From Candidatus Manganitrophus noduliformans (GTDB taxonomy: Bacteria; Nitrospirota; Nitrospiria; SBBL01; Manganitrophaceae), in the NCBI RefSeq assembly GCF_012184425.1, contig NZ_VTOW01000002.1, positions 868,001 to 932,000 on the forward strand: DNA of 64,000 nt, in the 5' to 3' direction. The notes below the pieces were generated by a model. The model was not told where the DNA came from and searched no databases. It was given only the letters and a program-made list of their open reading frames with translations. This document shows, piece by piece, positions 1 through 7,158 of this stretch. Within the stretch, counting starts at the first letter, position 1, and each line of letters begins with the position of its first letter. A program made the translations under genes and the position numbers.

Positions 1-2
1 AC

Positions 3-611
3 GCGATCGCCCTGTACGGCGGCTTGCAGCTGCTCTGGAGAAAACCCAAAGGGGAAGAAGAGGCCTACTATACGCGGGTCATGCACTTGGGGATGGTGAT
101 CGGAACCGGCCTGCTCCTGATTCAGCCGATCGCGGGGATGCTCTATTCGTTTCAGATCCGGCGGGCCAATCCGCGGGCGTACGAGCGGATTCTCTTCGAG
201 CTGGAGTGGCTGCTGCGGATCCAGTTTCTCTTGATCGGACTTCTTTTCTACTTGAGCAACCAATTTTTTGCGCAGATCTCCTCCCATCCCCGGCGCTCCC
301 GCGTTCTGATCGGAACGCTCCTTCTGGCGGCTTTCTTCATGGTCCTCGCCGCGCAGCAGGTCTGGATTCGGCGGGGACTGACCCTGGTCCTGATCTTGAT
401 TACGCTTTACCATCTCCGCCACGTTCCCCTCCGGGAAACGCCGCAGCATCGCCGGGGACCGTGGCTCGCGATCTCGGTCGGCTTTTGCGCCGTGGCGACC
501 TTTCTGGTGATGGGGGTGATTCGGGAGCAGGCCCGGCGGCCGTATACGGTGTATGGAGAGATCCGTCTTGAAGATGAAAAACAACCGGCATCGGAGCTCG
601 CACAACGATGA
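3..611 (+). CDS. CydA-like membrane protein, 5'-truncated by window edge
   Basis: The frame is open to the first bases of the window, so only the C-terminal part (about 200 residues) is seen. It holds about five hydrophobic membrane segments and ends in a tail containing ARRPYTVYGEIRLEDE. That tail closely matches the end of the CydA-like protein at 2296-3648 (ARYPYLIYGKMTMEDE), so the two are paralogues; the position corresponds to the GRQPW region of cytochrome bd subunit I. Whether the haem ligands are kept cannot be judged because the N-terminus is missing. The stop overlaps the Rieske start (ATGA), implying translational coupling. Inferred role: integral membrane electron-transfer or quinol-reactive subunit of a hybrid bc/bd-like complex. 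Confidence 0.75.
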   Translation, partial: AIALYGGLQLLWRKPKGEEEAYYTRVMHLGMVIGTGLLLIQPIAGMLYSFQIRRANPRAYERILFELEWLLRIQFLLIGLLFYLSNQFFAQISSHPRRSRVLIGTLLLAAFFMVLAAQQVWIRRGLTLVLILITLYHLRHVPLRETPQHRRGPWLAISVGFCAVATFLVMGVIREQARRPYTVYGEIRLEDEKQPASELAQR

Positions 612-1153
612 ATCAGACAACGGAAGAGCCGATCGGACGGCGGCATTTCATGGAACGGGCGATCCTGGGCATCTTCGGCGCTTTGGGCCTGATGCTCTCG
701 GCGCCGATCATCGGCTACATCCTCTCGCCGATCTTCCGCGTCCGGGAGAACCTCGCCCAATCGACGCGGTGGGCGCCGATCGCCTCCCTGGCGGAAATGG
801 AGTCGATCGGAGATCTCCCCCGGATGTTTCAGGTCCCCTATTTCGTGAAAGAGGGATGGCGGACGCGGGAGACCTCGCGGCCGGTCTTCGCGGTGAAGAA
901 AGGGGGAAAGTTGGCCCTCTTCTCCTCTTTTTGCACCCATCTCGGCTGCCCGACCGCATGGGACGAGGCGAAGCGGATGATCATCTGCCCCTGCCACGGC
1001 GGACTCTATAACAACTTCGGGGAGGTGATCGGCGGCCCCCCGCCCCGGAACCTGGCGGAGATGGAATACAAGGTGGAGAACGGGCTGGTCTATCTGAAAG
1101 ACCCGGCGAACGTTTACGAGGTCGGATGGAAAGATCCGAGGAGGCCGGCTTGA
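608..1153 (+). CDS. Rieske [2Fe-2S] protein of a cytochrome bc/b6f-type complex
   Basis: A 181-residue Rieske protein. One N-terminal membrane anchor (about residues 16-42) follows a basic stretch with GRRHF, resembling a Tat-type signal anchor without an obvious twin-arginine consensus. The cluster-binding boxes are intact: CTHLGC at 109-114 and CPCHGG at 127-132, followed by the GPPPR loop. In this family the protein carries electrons from quinol at the Qo site of cytochrome b to a c-type cytochrome in the periplasm. It overlaps the upstream CydA-like gene by 4 nt and is followed at once by cytochrome b, so the three are very likely one operon and one complex. Confidence 0.93.
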   Translation: MNQTTEEPIGRRHFMERAILGIFGALGLMLSAPIIGYILSPIFRVRENLAQSTRWAPIASLAEMESIGDLPRMFQVPYFVKEGWRTRETSRPVFAVKKGGKLALFSSFCTHLGCPTAWDEAKRMIICPCHGGLYNNFGEVIGGPPPRNLAEMEYKVENGLVYLKDPANVYEVGWKDPRRPA

Positions 1154-1161
1154 GACACGGC

Positions 1162-2277
1162 ATGAGACAATCGCTCCGGGATTGGTTCGACGAGCGGGTG
1201 GGGCTCGATATTTTCGAGCGGATGCTTCAGAAGCCGCTCCCGAAGCGGGGGGCCTGGTTTTATACCCTCGGGAGCGCCACCTTGTCTTTGATCACGATCC
1301 AGTTCGTCACCGGCGCCTTCTTGATGTTCTACTACGTCCCAGACGGGGAATACGCCGAGCAGTCGATCCGGTACATCACGGAGCAGGTGAGCTACGGCTG
1401 GTATCTGCGGAGCATGCACCGCTGGTCGGCGAACCTCCTCTTCGTCGTGATCGGACTCCACATGTTCCGCGTCTTCGTGAGCGGCTCGTTCAAGCGGCCG
1501 CGGGAGATGACCTGGGTCATCGGCGCGCTGATCTTTTTGACGGTGATCGGCATCGGCTTGACCGGCGGGCTTTTGCCGTGGGACGACAACGCCCATTGGA
1601 TCGGAACGGTCTTCGGGAACACCCTCTCCTATTTCCCGTTGGTCGGCCCTTTTCTTCGCAGCGCGCTCCTGGGGGGAGAACATGTCGGCACCCTCACGCT
1701 GACCCGGTTCTACGCCCTGCATGTTTGGGTTCTCCCGCTGGTGCTCGGAATTTTGATTACATTGCACCTCTACCTGATCCGGAAGCACGGCCTCTTCGGG
1801 TCGGTCATCGAGTACCGCGATCAGATCGCGGCGCTGAAGGCGAAGGGGGTCCCGCGGGAATCGATCATCGTGACGAAAATGACCCCCGACGAGACGGAGC
1901 CTTTTTATCCCGCCCAGGTTTTCCGCGACTCGATCGTCGCCTTCGGCCTGATCACCGCCGTTTCGCTTTTTTCGATCCTCTTCCCCTTCTCCCCTTATCG
2001 GGGCGAAGAGCCGCCGCCGACCGAGATCATTCCCCGGCCGGAGTGGTTTTTCTGGTCGGTGGACGAGTGGCTGATGTTCTTTCCGGGGCGGTTGATCCCG
2101 ATCGGGCTGATTCTCGTCACCCTCTTTTTTCTTTTTCTCCCCCTCATTCCGTTTGTCGAGCGCCACCCGGAGGTCAGCCCCATCCGAAGGCCGGTCCCGA
2201 CGATCATCGGAACGTGGGTCTATCTTTTTATCATCGTCCTCGCCCTGATGGCGGGGGCGCGGATTCTCAACTACTGA
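1162..2277 (+). CDS. Cytochrome b (fused b6/subunit IV type)
   Basis: About 371 residues. Counting from ATG 1162, histidines fall at 86, 100, 187 and 202, the numbering and spacing (14 residues between the last pair) of b6-type rather than mitochondrial-type cytochrome b; these should bind two haems b. The C-terminal part continues into a subunit-IV-like section with PEWFFW in place of PEWY, the Qo-site signature. About eight membrane segments are visible. Start choice is uncertain: ATG 1162 is used, TTG 1150 has a better-spaced GAGGAGG (1138-1144), and ATG 1126 would overlap the Rieske gene by 28 nt. Role: quinol oxidation/reduction core of the complex, possibly run in reverse in a chemolithotroph. 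Confidence 0.93.
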   Translation: MRQSLRDWFDERVGLDIFERMLQKPLPKRGAWFYTLGSATLSLITIQFVTGAFLMFYYVPDGEYAEQSIRYITEQVSYGWYLRSMHRWSANLLFVVIGLHMFRVFVSGSFKRPREMTWVIGALIFLTVIGIGLTGGLLPWDDNAHWIGTVFGNTLSYFPLVGPFLRSALLGGEHVGTLTLTRFYALHVWVLPLVLGILITLHLYLIRKHGLFGSVIEYRDQIAALKAKGVPRESIIVTKMTPDETEPFYPAQVFRDSIVAFGLITAVSLFSILFPFSPYRGEEPPPTEIIPRPEWFFWSVDEWLMFFPGRLIPIGLILVTLFFLFLPLIPFVERHPEVSPIRRPVPTIIGTWVYLFIIVLALMAGARILNY

Positions 2278-2295
2278 CGCAACAGGGGAATCGGG

Positions 2296-3648
2296 ATGGA
2301 GGAATCGTTACTCGCAAGCCGATTGGCGATCGCAATCACCGCGTCGCTGCACTCTCTCTTCGCCACCTTCATCGTCGGGGGGATGCTCTTGGGCGCCACG
2401 GCCGAATCGGTCGGGGTGCTCACCCGCGAGCCGCGCTACGAGCGGCTCTCCCATTCGATCGCCCGCACCCTCGTGCTGATGAGCGCGACGGTGGCCTTTT
2501 TGGGGGTGGTCCTCGTTTTCTTGCTGACGATCCTCTGGCCGGCCTTCTGGACCCTTCTTTTTCGGATCATGTTCTGGCCGCTGATCTTCGAGGCGTCGAT
2601 GTTCTTGGGGGAGGCCGCCTGTCTCTATCCCTGGTATTACAGCTGGGGAAAATGGCCGCGGAAAACCCATCTGTTCGTCGCCTGGCTGGGGGCGACCTTC
2701 GGGGTGATCGCGATGGTGATGATCGACATCGTCGGCTCTTTCATGCTGACCCCCGGCCCGGTCGAGCCGTTTTTCAAACGGGCCATCAACCCGACGATGG
2801 TTCAACTGACCCTTCATCGCTTCGCCGGAAATCTGTCGTGGTTTGGCTTCGGCATCGCCGCGCTTTCGGCCATCCGTTATTTGCGGACGAAAGATCCGGA
2901 AGAGCGGGCCTATCATGAATGGGTCGGCGCCTTTTCGGTGATTGTCGGGTTCGGATTTCTTCTTCTGATGCCGATCATCGGGTTTTCCTATCTGAAAGCG
3001 GTCCGCTTCGCCTCCGAGGGGGCGTTCAGCCGGCTGATGCTCGGCGAGAAATCGTGGATCTTCGTTCTCCAGGTCCTCCTGATCAACGTTCTCTTTATCG
3101 CCGGAACCTGGTACATGTTCCGGATGGCCTACTTTCGGTACAAAGAAAACCCCCATTTCAAGCGGTACCGTCTGATCACCTTCATCGTGATGGGAATCGC
3201 GGCGATCGTTTTCGTGATGCCTTACCAGGTCCGCTACATCCCCTTCGCCGAGTATTTCACCTCGGCCGAGGTCAATCCCTGGGGAAAGATGCAGCCGCAT
3301 AAATACATTGCGATGGGGGTCCTGATCGGATTGGGAATCCTCAACTACGGCTTCTATCTCAGCGCCCTGCGCTTCAAGACGGAGTGGGGGGGAGGAGGGC
3401 GTTTCCCTCAAGCGCTTCTGATCATCCTCGGCCTCTTTACGATCTTCTCGATGATCAACATGGGTTATGCCCGGGAGAACGCGCGGTATCCCTATCTGAT
3501 CTACGGCAAAATGACGATGGAAGATGAAAGAGAAATCGGCTTGGGAGGGGGCCGTTCGACGCGCGAAGCTCCCGACCGCCAAAGAAAGAGCCCCGACGAT
3601 CGGAATGATCCGAACCCTCGGGGCTCTGAAGAAATGAGGAGACGCTGA
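2296..3648 (+). CDS. CydA-like (cytochrome bd subunit I-like) membrane protein
   Basis: 450 residues with about nine membrane segments. Several cytochrome bd subunit I landmarks are kept: His19 (b595 ligand position in E. coli CydA), an acidic residue at 99 within FEAS followed by Glu106, a helix with His174 near the position of the b558 ligand, and a Met in KYIAMGVLIGLG that aligns with the other b558 ligand. The quinol-binding Q-loop is not recognisable and the GRQPW motif is replaced by ARYPYLIYG. No CydB follows. It is therefore a bd-like protein, not a standard bd oxidase; oxygen reduction is not assured. It follows cytochrome b by 18 nt. The last ~20 codons are low-complexity and contain a terminator hairpin for the opposite strand. 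Confidence 0.8.
   Translation: MEESLLASRLAIAITASLHSLFATFIVGGMLLGATAESVGVLTREPRYERLSHSIARTLVLMSATVAFLGVVLVFLLTILWPAFWTLLFRIMFWPLIFEASMFLGEAACLYPWYYSWGKWPRKTHLFVAWLGATFGVIAMVMIDIVGSFMLTPGPVEPFFKRAINPTMVQLTLHRFAGNLSWFGFGIAALSAIRYLRTKDPEERAYHEWVGAFSVIVGFGFLLLMPIIGFSYLKAVRFASEGAFSRLMLGEKSWIFVLQVLLINVLFIAGTWYMFRMAYFRYKENPHFKRYRLITFIVMGIAAIVFVMPYQVRYIPFAEYFTSAEVNPWGKMQPHKYIAMGVLIGLGILNYGFYLSALRFKTEWGGGGRFPQALLIILGLFTIFSMINMGYARENARYPYLIYGKMTMEDEREIGLGGGRSTREAPDRQRKSPDDRNDPNPRGSEEMRRR
3587..3627 (-). terminator. Intrinsic terminator for the 3651-4094 gene, inside the CydA-like 3' end
   Basis: A 10-bp perfect inverted repeat (AGAGCCCCGA at 3587-3596, TCGGGGCTCT at 3618-3627) is followed on the minus strand by TTCTTT. 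It lies 24 nt past the stop of the minus-strand gene and within the C-terminal codons of the plus-strand gene. On the plus strand no T-tract follows. Confidence 0.6.
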
Positions 3649-3650
3649 GA

Positions 3651-4094
3651 TTACCCGGCCGGCGGCTCCATCGGTCCCCCTTGCTCTTGGGGGGTCACCT
3701 CGACCGCGTTGAGGACCACGACCAGGTCGATCTGGTCTCCCTCTTCGATTTGATCCAGCTGGCCTCTCGCCCCTTCCTCGACGGTAAAGATATTCACCAT
3801 CCCTTCCGGGGTCCGCACGGCAATCAATCCGGTCGCCGGATCGATATCGAGCACCTCTCCCGAAACCGTTCCTCGCGTCGGGATCATCGGCGTTCCGCCG
3901 GGGGCCATCCCTTCTTGCGATTCCATTCCCGGCTGCTCCGATTCCATCCCCGGATCGGGCTGTTGTTGATTCAGATCACGCCCCGGTTGACCCTGCTGCT
4001 CATCCGGCTGCGCCATCTGCGCAGAGGAGGTGACCGGCCCCATGATCAGCATTCCCATCATTAAAAAACCAAATAAGACGACGAATCTTTTCAT
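3651..4094 (-). CDS. Small secreted protein, paralogue of 4222-4602
   Basis: 147 residues from ATG 4094, with an AGGAGAG ribosome site 6-7 nt upstream; a TTG lies one codon earlier. Residues 1-26 form a Sec signal peptide (basic start, hydrophobic core, SSAQM cleavage region). A Gln/Pro/Met-rich linker follows, then a compact domain with VSGEVLDIDPATGLIAVRT and FTVEEGARGQLDQIEEGD, which looks like a small beta-barrel. The downstream neighbour on the same strand has the same signal peptide and domain, so this is a tandem duplication. Function is not known; a periplasmic location is inferred. Confidence 0.72.
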   Translation of the reverse strand: MKRFVVLFGFLMMGMLIMGPVTSSAQMAQPDEQQGQPGRDLNQQQPDPGMESEQPGMESQEGMAPGGTPMIPTRGTVSGEVLDIDPATGLIAVRTPEGMVNIFTVEEGARGQLDQIEEGDQIDLVVVLNAVEVTPQEQGGPMEPPAG

Positions 4095-4120
4095 CAAATC
4101 TCTCCTTTATCGGCAAGTGC

Positions 4121-4163
4121 GAACCCCGGCGCCCGCTCTGTGCATTCGGGGTCGCCGGGGTTC
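4121..4163 (-). repeat. Hairpin between the two secreted paralogues
   Basis: Perfect 10-bp inverted repeat GAACCCCGGC (4121-4130) / GCCGGGGTTC (4154-4163). No U-tract follows on the minus strand, so this is more likely an mRNA-stabilising or processing hairpin than a strong terminator between the two same-strand genes. Confidence 0.45.
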
Positions 4164-4221
4164 GTTTAATAGAGTCGTTGCCCGTTCTCTCTCTCCTTCA
4201 TCGGAAGGGACAACAAACCGA

Positions 4222-4602
4222 TCACCGGGTCATCGGCTGCTGCGGCGATCCTCCCTGCGTTCCTTGCTGGGGGGTCGCCCGAAGGACCATCACCAAATCG
4301 ACCTGGTCTCCTTTTTTGATCTGATTGAGCTGCTCTTTTGCTTCTTCCTCAACCGTGAAACGGTTGGTCACCCCTTCCTCGGTTTGGATCTCGATCATCC
4401 CGGTTTGCGGATTGATATTCACCACCTCGCCGGAAAGTCTCCCCTCCGAGAGGATCACCCCGCTGCCGCCGCCGGGAGCCGCCCCTCTCCCCTCTTCAAA
4501 TTGATTCGAGGGTTTTTGCTCCATTTCTGCATGAGACAGGACCGGTCCCATGAGGAACATTCCTATCATTAATCCAAATAGGACGAAGAATCCTTTTTTC
4601 AT
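4222..4602 (-). CDS. Small secreted protein, paralogue of 3651-4094
   Basis: 126 residues from ATG 4602, with GGGAGG 7 nt upstream; GTG 4605 is an alternative. Signal peptide MKKGFFVLFGLMIGMFLMG... ending near SHAEM. The mature part repeats the layout of the neighbour: short linker, then LSGEVVNINPQTGMIEIQT and FTVEEEAKEQLNQIKKGD. It lacks the long Gln/Pro linker seen in the neighbour. The two genes are on the same strand 127 nt apart. Function unknown; the conserved pattern suggests a small periplasmic beta-structured domain. Confidence 0.72.
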   Translation of the reverse strand: MKKGFFVLFGLMIGMFLMGPVLSHAEMEQKPSNQFEEGRGAAPGGGSGVILSEGRLSGEVVNINPQTGMIEIQTEEGVTNRFTVEEEAKEQLNQIKKGDQVDLVMVLRATPQQGTQGGSPQQPMTR

Positions 4603-4619
4603 CACAATACCTCCCTTGC

Positions 4620-4991
4620 TTACCTTACAAGTAAAAAGCCCGACGGCCTTCCGTTACCGGCCGACAGGTTCGATTGAAACAATCGATGTGGTTCACTTTC
4701 TTGATGATCGGTCCGAGTCAGACCTTGGCCGATCATTCCCGTTCGCGGATCGGCATATGCCGCCGCGAAGCGCGTCGTCCGCTCTTCTTCAACAACCGAT
4801 CGACGCTCCCATTGAGCGCTCCCGCTCGGCCGGGTCGCTTCGATCGCGCTTCGGCTCCCTTTTTTATCTTGCTGCGCGTGCCGGACTTGAGCCAAGGCGG
4901 TGAGCGCCATGACCAAAAAGAATGTGATGGCGAATAAAGTCCCAAAAGCTGGAAGATATTTCCTGATCATCCTCAACATTTTCATCTCCAT
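4620..4991 (-). CDS. Small membrane-anchored or secreted protein, uncertain
   Basis: The frame extends to 5042, but the region from ATG 4991 gives a proper start: MEMKMLRMIRKYLPAFG, then a hydrophobic segment ending in LTALAQV, a signal peptide or anchor. A weak TATGGAG precedes the second Met. The rest is charged and low in structure. It includes ADPRTGMIGQG, which resembles the NPQTGMIEIQ / DPATGLIAVR motif of the two secreted paralogues just downstream on the same strand, after which similarity is lost. It may be a diverged or frame-damaged third copy. No function is assigned. Confidence 0.4.
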   Translation of the reverse strand: MEMKMLRMIRKYLPAFGTLFAITFFLVMALTALAQVRHAQQDKKGSRSAIEATRPSGSAQWERRSVVEEERTTRFAAAYADPRTGMIGQGLTRTDHQESEPHRLFQSNLSAGNGRPSGFLLVR

Positions 4992-5042
4992 AGGATTCGC
5001 GATATACCGTGTCTGGTTGAGCTTCGTCCGGACAGATGTCAT

Positions 5043-5429
5043 ATGCCTATTGATAGTATGAGCAAGAAAAGTGCCTTTTTAAAAGAGCGCGGAGCTTTTC
5101 TATTCGATTAAAAATGAAATCATTCAGGCGCCTCGATTTCTCTTTGTAAAAAGCTTGCACAGATGACCGAGGCGATTGCGAAAGAACGGTGGTTTTTATA
5201 CATTCCGGATCACATCACCCGCGGATCTCCCGGAAGCGATCGGGCGGGTAAAGCGGAGAGCCCCTTGGACTTCCTCCCTTTGCATGGCATCGTCCGCCGT
5301 TGCGACGATGCCTGGTACAAATATTGCTCCGATATCAATCATGATATTTCTCATCGTTCGATCCATTTGAGTCTCATTTTGAGTCTCATCGGCGGCGATG
5401 ATCGAAATCGATTTCATCGGGAGCGAAGG
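5043..5429. other. Non-coding gap with candidate sigma-54 promoter and tandem repeat
   Basis: A plus-strand frame runs through here from 5163, but its composition and lack of a ribosome site suggest it is not translated. The stretch holds a sigma-54-like site at 5313-5328 and a 12-bp tandem repeat at 5367-5390, both upstream of the BON gene. Confidence 0.4.
5313..5328 (+). promoter_or_regulatory. Candidate sigma-54 (-24/-12) promoter
   Basis: TGGTACAAATATTGCT matches the sigma-54 consensus TGGCACG-N4-TTGCW except at two tolerated positions, with the exact 10-nt spacing between GG and GC. It lies about 100 nt upstream of the BON-protein start. Confidence 0.4.
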
Positions 5430-5699
5430 ATGGTTCCGGAGAAAAAAGAGGGGTTCCTCTCGACAGACGATCGGGAGATCGGGGGACGCGTCTTAAGCAG
5501 CCTCAAGCGCAGCGCCGTGACGGAGTTCCCGCCCGACCTTCGGATCGCCGTCTCCGCCGGGGTGGTCCGTCTGGAAGGGTCTGTCTCCCTGCTCGCCGAA
5601 AAAGCGATGATCGAAGACGCCGTCCGCTTTACCGAAGGGGTCTTGGCGGTCGAGAACGCGCTTCGGATCGTCCCCTGCTCCGCAAGGAGGTCTTCATGA
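5430..5699 (+). CDS. BON-domain protein
   Basis: 89 residues from ATG 5430. The body STDDREIGGRVLSSLKR...VRLEGSVSLLAEKAMIEDA...GVLAVENALRIV is a BON domain: an alpha-beta fold with the typical GxVRLEGxV strand and the closing GVxxVxNxLxI. BON domains are thought to bind phospholipid or support osmotic-shock proteins. There is no signal peptide in this form. A longer frame begins at 5163, but the upstream part does not look coding. The stop overlaps the GAPDH start (ATGA), so expression is probably coupled to gap. Confidence 0.65.
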   Translation: MVPEKKEGFLSTDDREIGGRVLSSLKRSAVTEFPPDLRIAVSAGVVRLEGSVSLLAEKAMIEDAVRFTEGVLAVENALRIVPCSARRSS

Positions 5700-6697
5700 G
5701 ACGGATTGCAATCAACGGATTCGGCCGGATCGGCCGCGCCTTTTTAAGAATCGCCCTTCAAAGAGAAGAGAAAGATCTGGAGGTCGTCGCCGTGAACGAC
5801 ATCTCCGATCCGGAGAGCCTCGCCTACGCGTTTAAATTCGATTCGGTTCACGGAAAATGGAAACATCCCTTCGAGGTGGAGCGGAACCATTTTGTCGCGG
5901 ATGGGAAGAAAATTGCCGTGCTCAACGAGGCCGATCCCTCCCGTCTTCCCTGGAAAGAGTGGGACGTGGAAGGGGTGGTCGAATGCTCCGGGAAATTTAC
6001 GAACCGCGAAGGGGCCTTGAAACATCTGCAAGCCGGCGCGCGGAAGGTGCTTGTTTCCGCCCCCGCCCGCGACGCCGATCTGACGATCACGATGGGGGTC
6101 AACGAGGATCGGTACGACCCCCGGCGCCATCACATCGTGTCGAACGCCTCCTGCACGACCAACTGCATCGCCCCCGTCGCCAAGGTGCTGAACGACGCCT
6201 TTACGATCGAGCATGCCCTGATGAACACGGTCCACGCCTATACTTCTTCCCAGGTCCTCCTCGACCGCCCGAAGAAAAAAGACAAACGAAGAGGCCGGGC
6301 CGCGGCCCTCTCCCTCATCCCGACCACCACCGGCGCGGCGATCGCGGCGACCCAGGCCCTTCCGGAGCTGGCGGGGAAAATCGACGGGATGGCGATTCGC
6401 GCCCCGATCCCGGACGTTTCGATCCTCGATCTGGTGGCCCAGACGCGGGAGCCGGTCGATGTGGAGAAGGTCGTCGAGGCCTTCCGGAAGGCGGAGCAGA
6501 ACCCGCGCCTCGCCCCGATTTTGCAAGTTTCCGAAGAGGAGCTGGTCTCGATCGACTACATCGGCTCCCCCTACTCCGCCGTGATCGACGCGCCGTCGAC
6601 GATGGTCGTCGGCGAGCACCTGCTCCGGGTTTTGGCCTGGTACGACAACGAATGGGGCTTCTCGAACCGCCTTGTCGATGTGACGAAACTTTTATAG
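5696..6697 (+). CDS. gap: Glyceraldehyde-3-phosphate dehydrogenase, type I
   Basis: 333 residues, the normal family length. The Rossmann start INGFGRIGRAFLR binds NAD(P); the catalytic cysteine lies in SNASCTTNC at about residue 150; the C-terminal WYDNEWGFSNRLVDV is typical. It interconverts glyceraldehyde-3-phosphate and 1,3-bisphosphoglycerate in the cytoplasm, in glycolysis/gluconeogenesis or as the reductive step of a carbon-fixation route. An insertion-like basic run (DRPKKKDKRRGRAA) sits where the S-loop region is usually shorter in charge. It overlaps the BON gene by 4 nt and is followed 18 nt later by a small ORF. Confidence 0.96.
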   Translation: MRRIAINGFGRIGRAFLRIALQREEKDLEVVAVNDISDPESLAYAFKFDSVHGKWKHPFEVERNHFVADGKKIAVLNEADPSRLPWKEWDVEGVVECSGKFTNREGALKHLQAGARKVLVSAPARDADLTITMGVNEDRYDPRRHHIVSNASCTTNCIAPVAKVLNDAFTIEHALMNTVHAYTSSQVLLDRPKKKDKRRGRAAALSLIPTTTGAAIAATQALPELAGKIDGMAIRAPIPDVSILDLVAQTREPVDVEKVVEAFRKAEQNPRLAPILQVSEEELVSIDYIGSPYSAVIDAPSTMVVGEHLLRVLAWYDNEWGFSNRLVDVTKLL

Positions 6698-6715
6698 CCC
6701 GAAGGAGAGAACGCG

Positions 6716-6907
6716 ATGATTCTGAAAGCGATGCCGAACGCGAAGTGCAGGAAGAAAGAGCCCGAGCGAGAGACCTCCTGCCTCAATCGGGGCGGGGGAC
6801 GCTACTTCATCATCCACCGGGTCAGCCAGTTCTCAAAGCGAAACCCGAAGAAAGAGATGCAGAAGCGGCTGAAGGAAATTGACCGGCTGGAAAGATACAG
6901 AGGATGA
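6716..6907 (+). CDS. Small basic protein of unknown function
   Basis: 63 residues, pI clearly basic. AAGGAG stands 8 nt upstream of ATG 6716, a good ribosome site. The sequence has two Cys and a C-terminal charged helix (KEMQKRLKEIDRLERYRG). It starts 18 nt after gap and is followed by a hairpin, so it would be the last gene of the gap transcript. No family recognised. Confidence 0.5.
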   Translation: MILKAMPNAKCRKKEPERETSCLNRGGGRYFIIHRVSQFSKRNPKKEMQKRLKEIDRLERYRG

Positions 6908-6915
6908 TATACGGC

Positions 6916-6937
6916 GCCGGCCCGAAGGCGGGCCGGC
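6916..6937 (+). terminator. Hairpin after the gap transcript
   Basis: Perfect 9-bp stem GCCGGCCCG / CGGGCCGGC with a 4-nt AAGG loop, 8 nt past the small ORF stop. No clear T-tract follows, so termination is likely but not certain. Confidence 0.5.
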
Positions 6938-7158
6938 CGTCGATGGTTTGTGTCCCCCGCCTCATCGAAGGGGTTCCATCCGAAATCCATCCGGAGGATG
7001 GACGCAACGGATTAACCTTCCCCCCACTTACATTGATATAGTGCCGTCAAAAGTATTCACGCCTTAGGGGGGCATCAAAGATCAAATCATATGCTACCCG
7101 TAAGCAAATGCGCTTCGGAAACGCGCTATTTCCGAACCATTTCGCGGATGCTTCGTCA

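Noticed and set aside
1114-2166. Long minus-strand ORF opposite cytochrome b
   Set aside because: Low-complexity charged translation, a GC-rich shadow of the real gene on the other strand.
5281-5300. A second TGGCAT...TTGC pair as sigma-54 promoter
   Set aside because: Spacing between GG and GC is 14 nt instead of 10.
5163-5429. N-terminal extension of the BON protein
   Set aside because: No ribosome site, non-protein-like sequence, and it would read through the sigma-54-like site; ATG 5430 is preferred.
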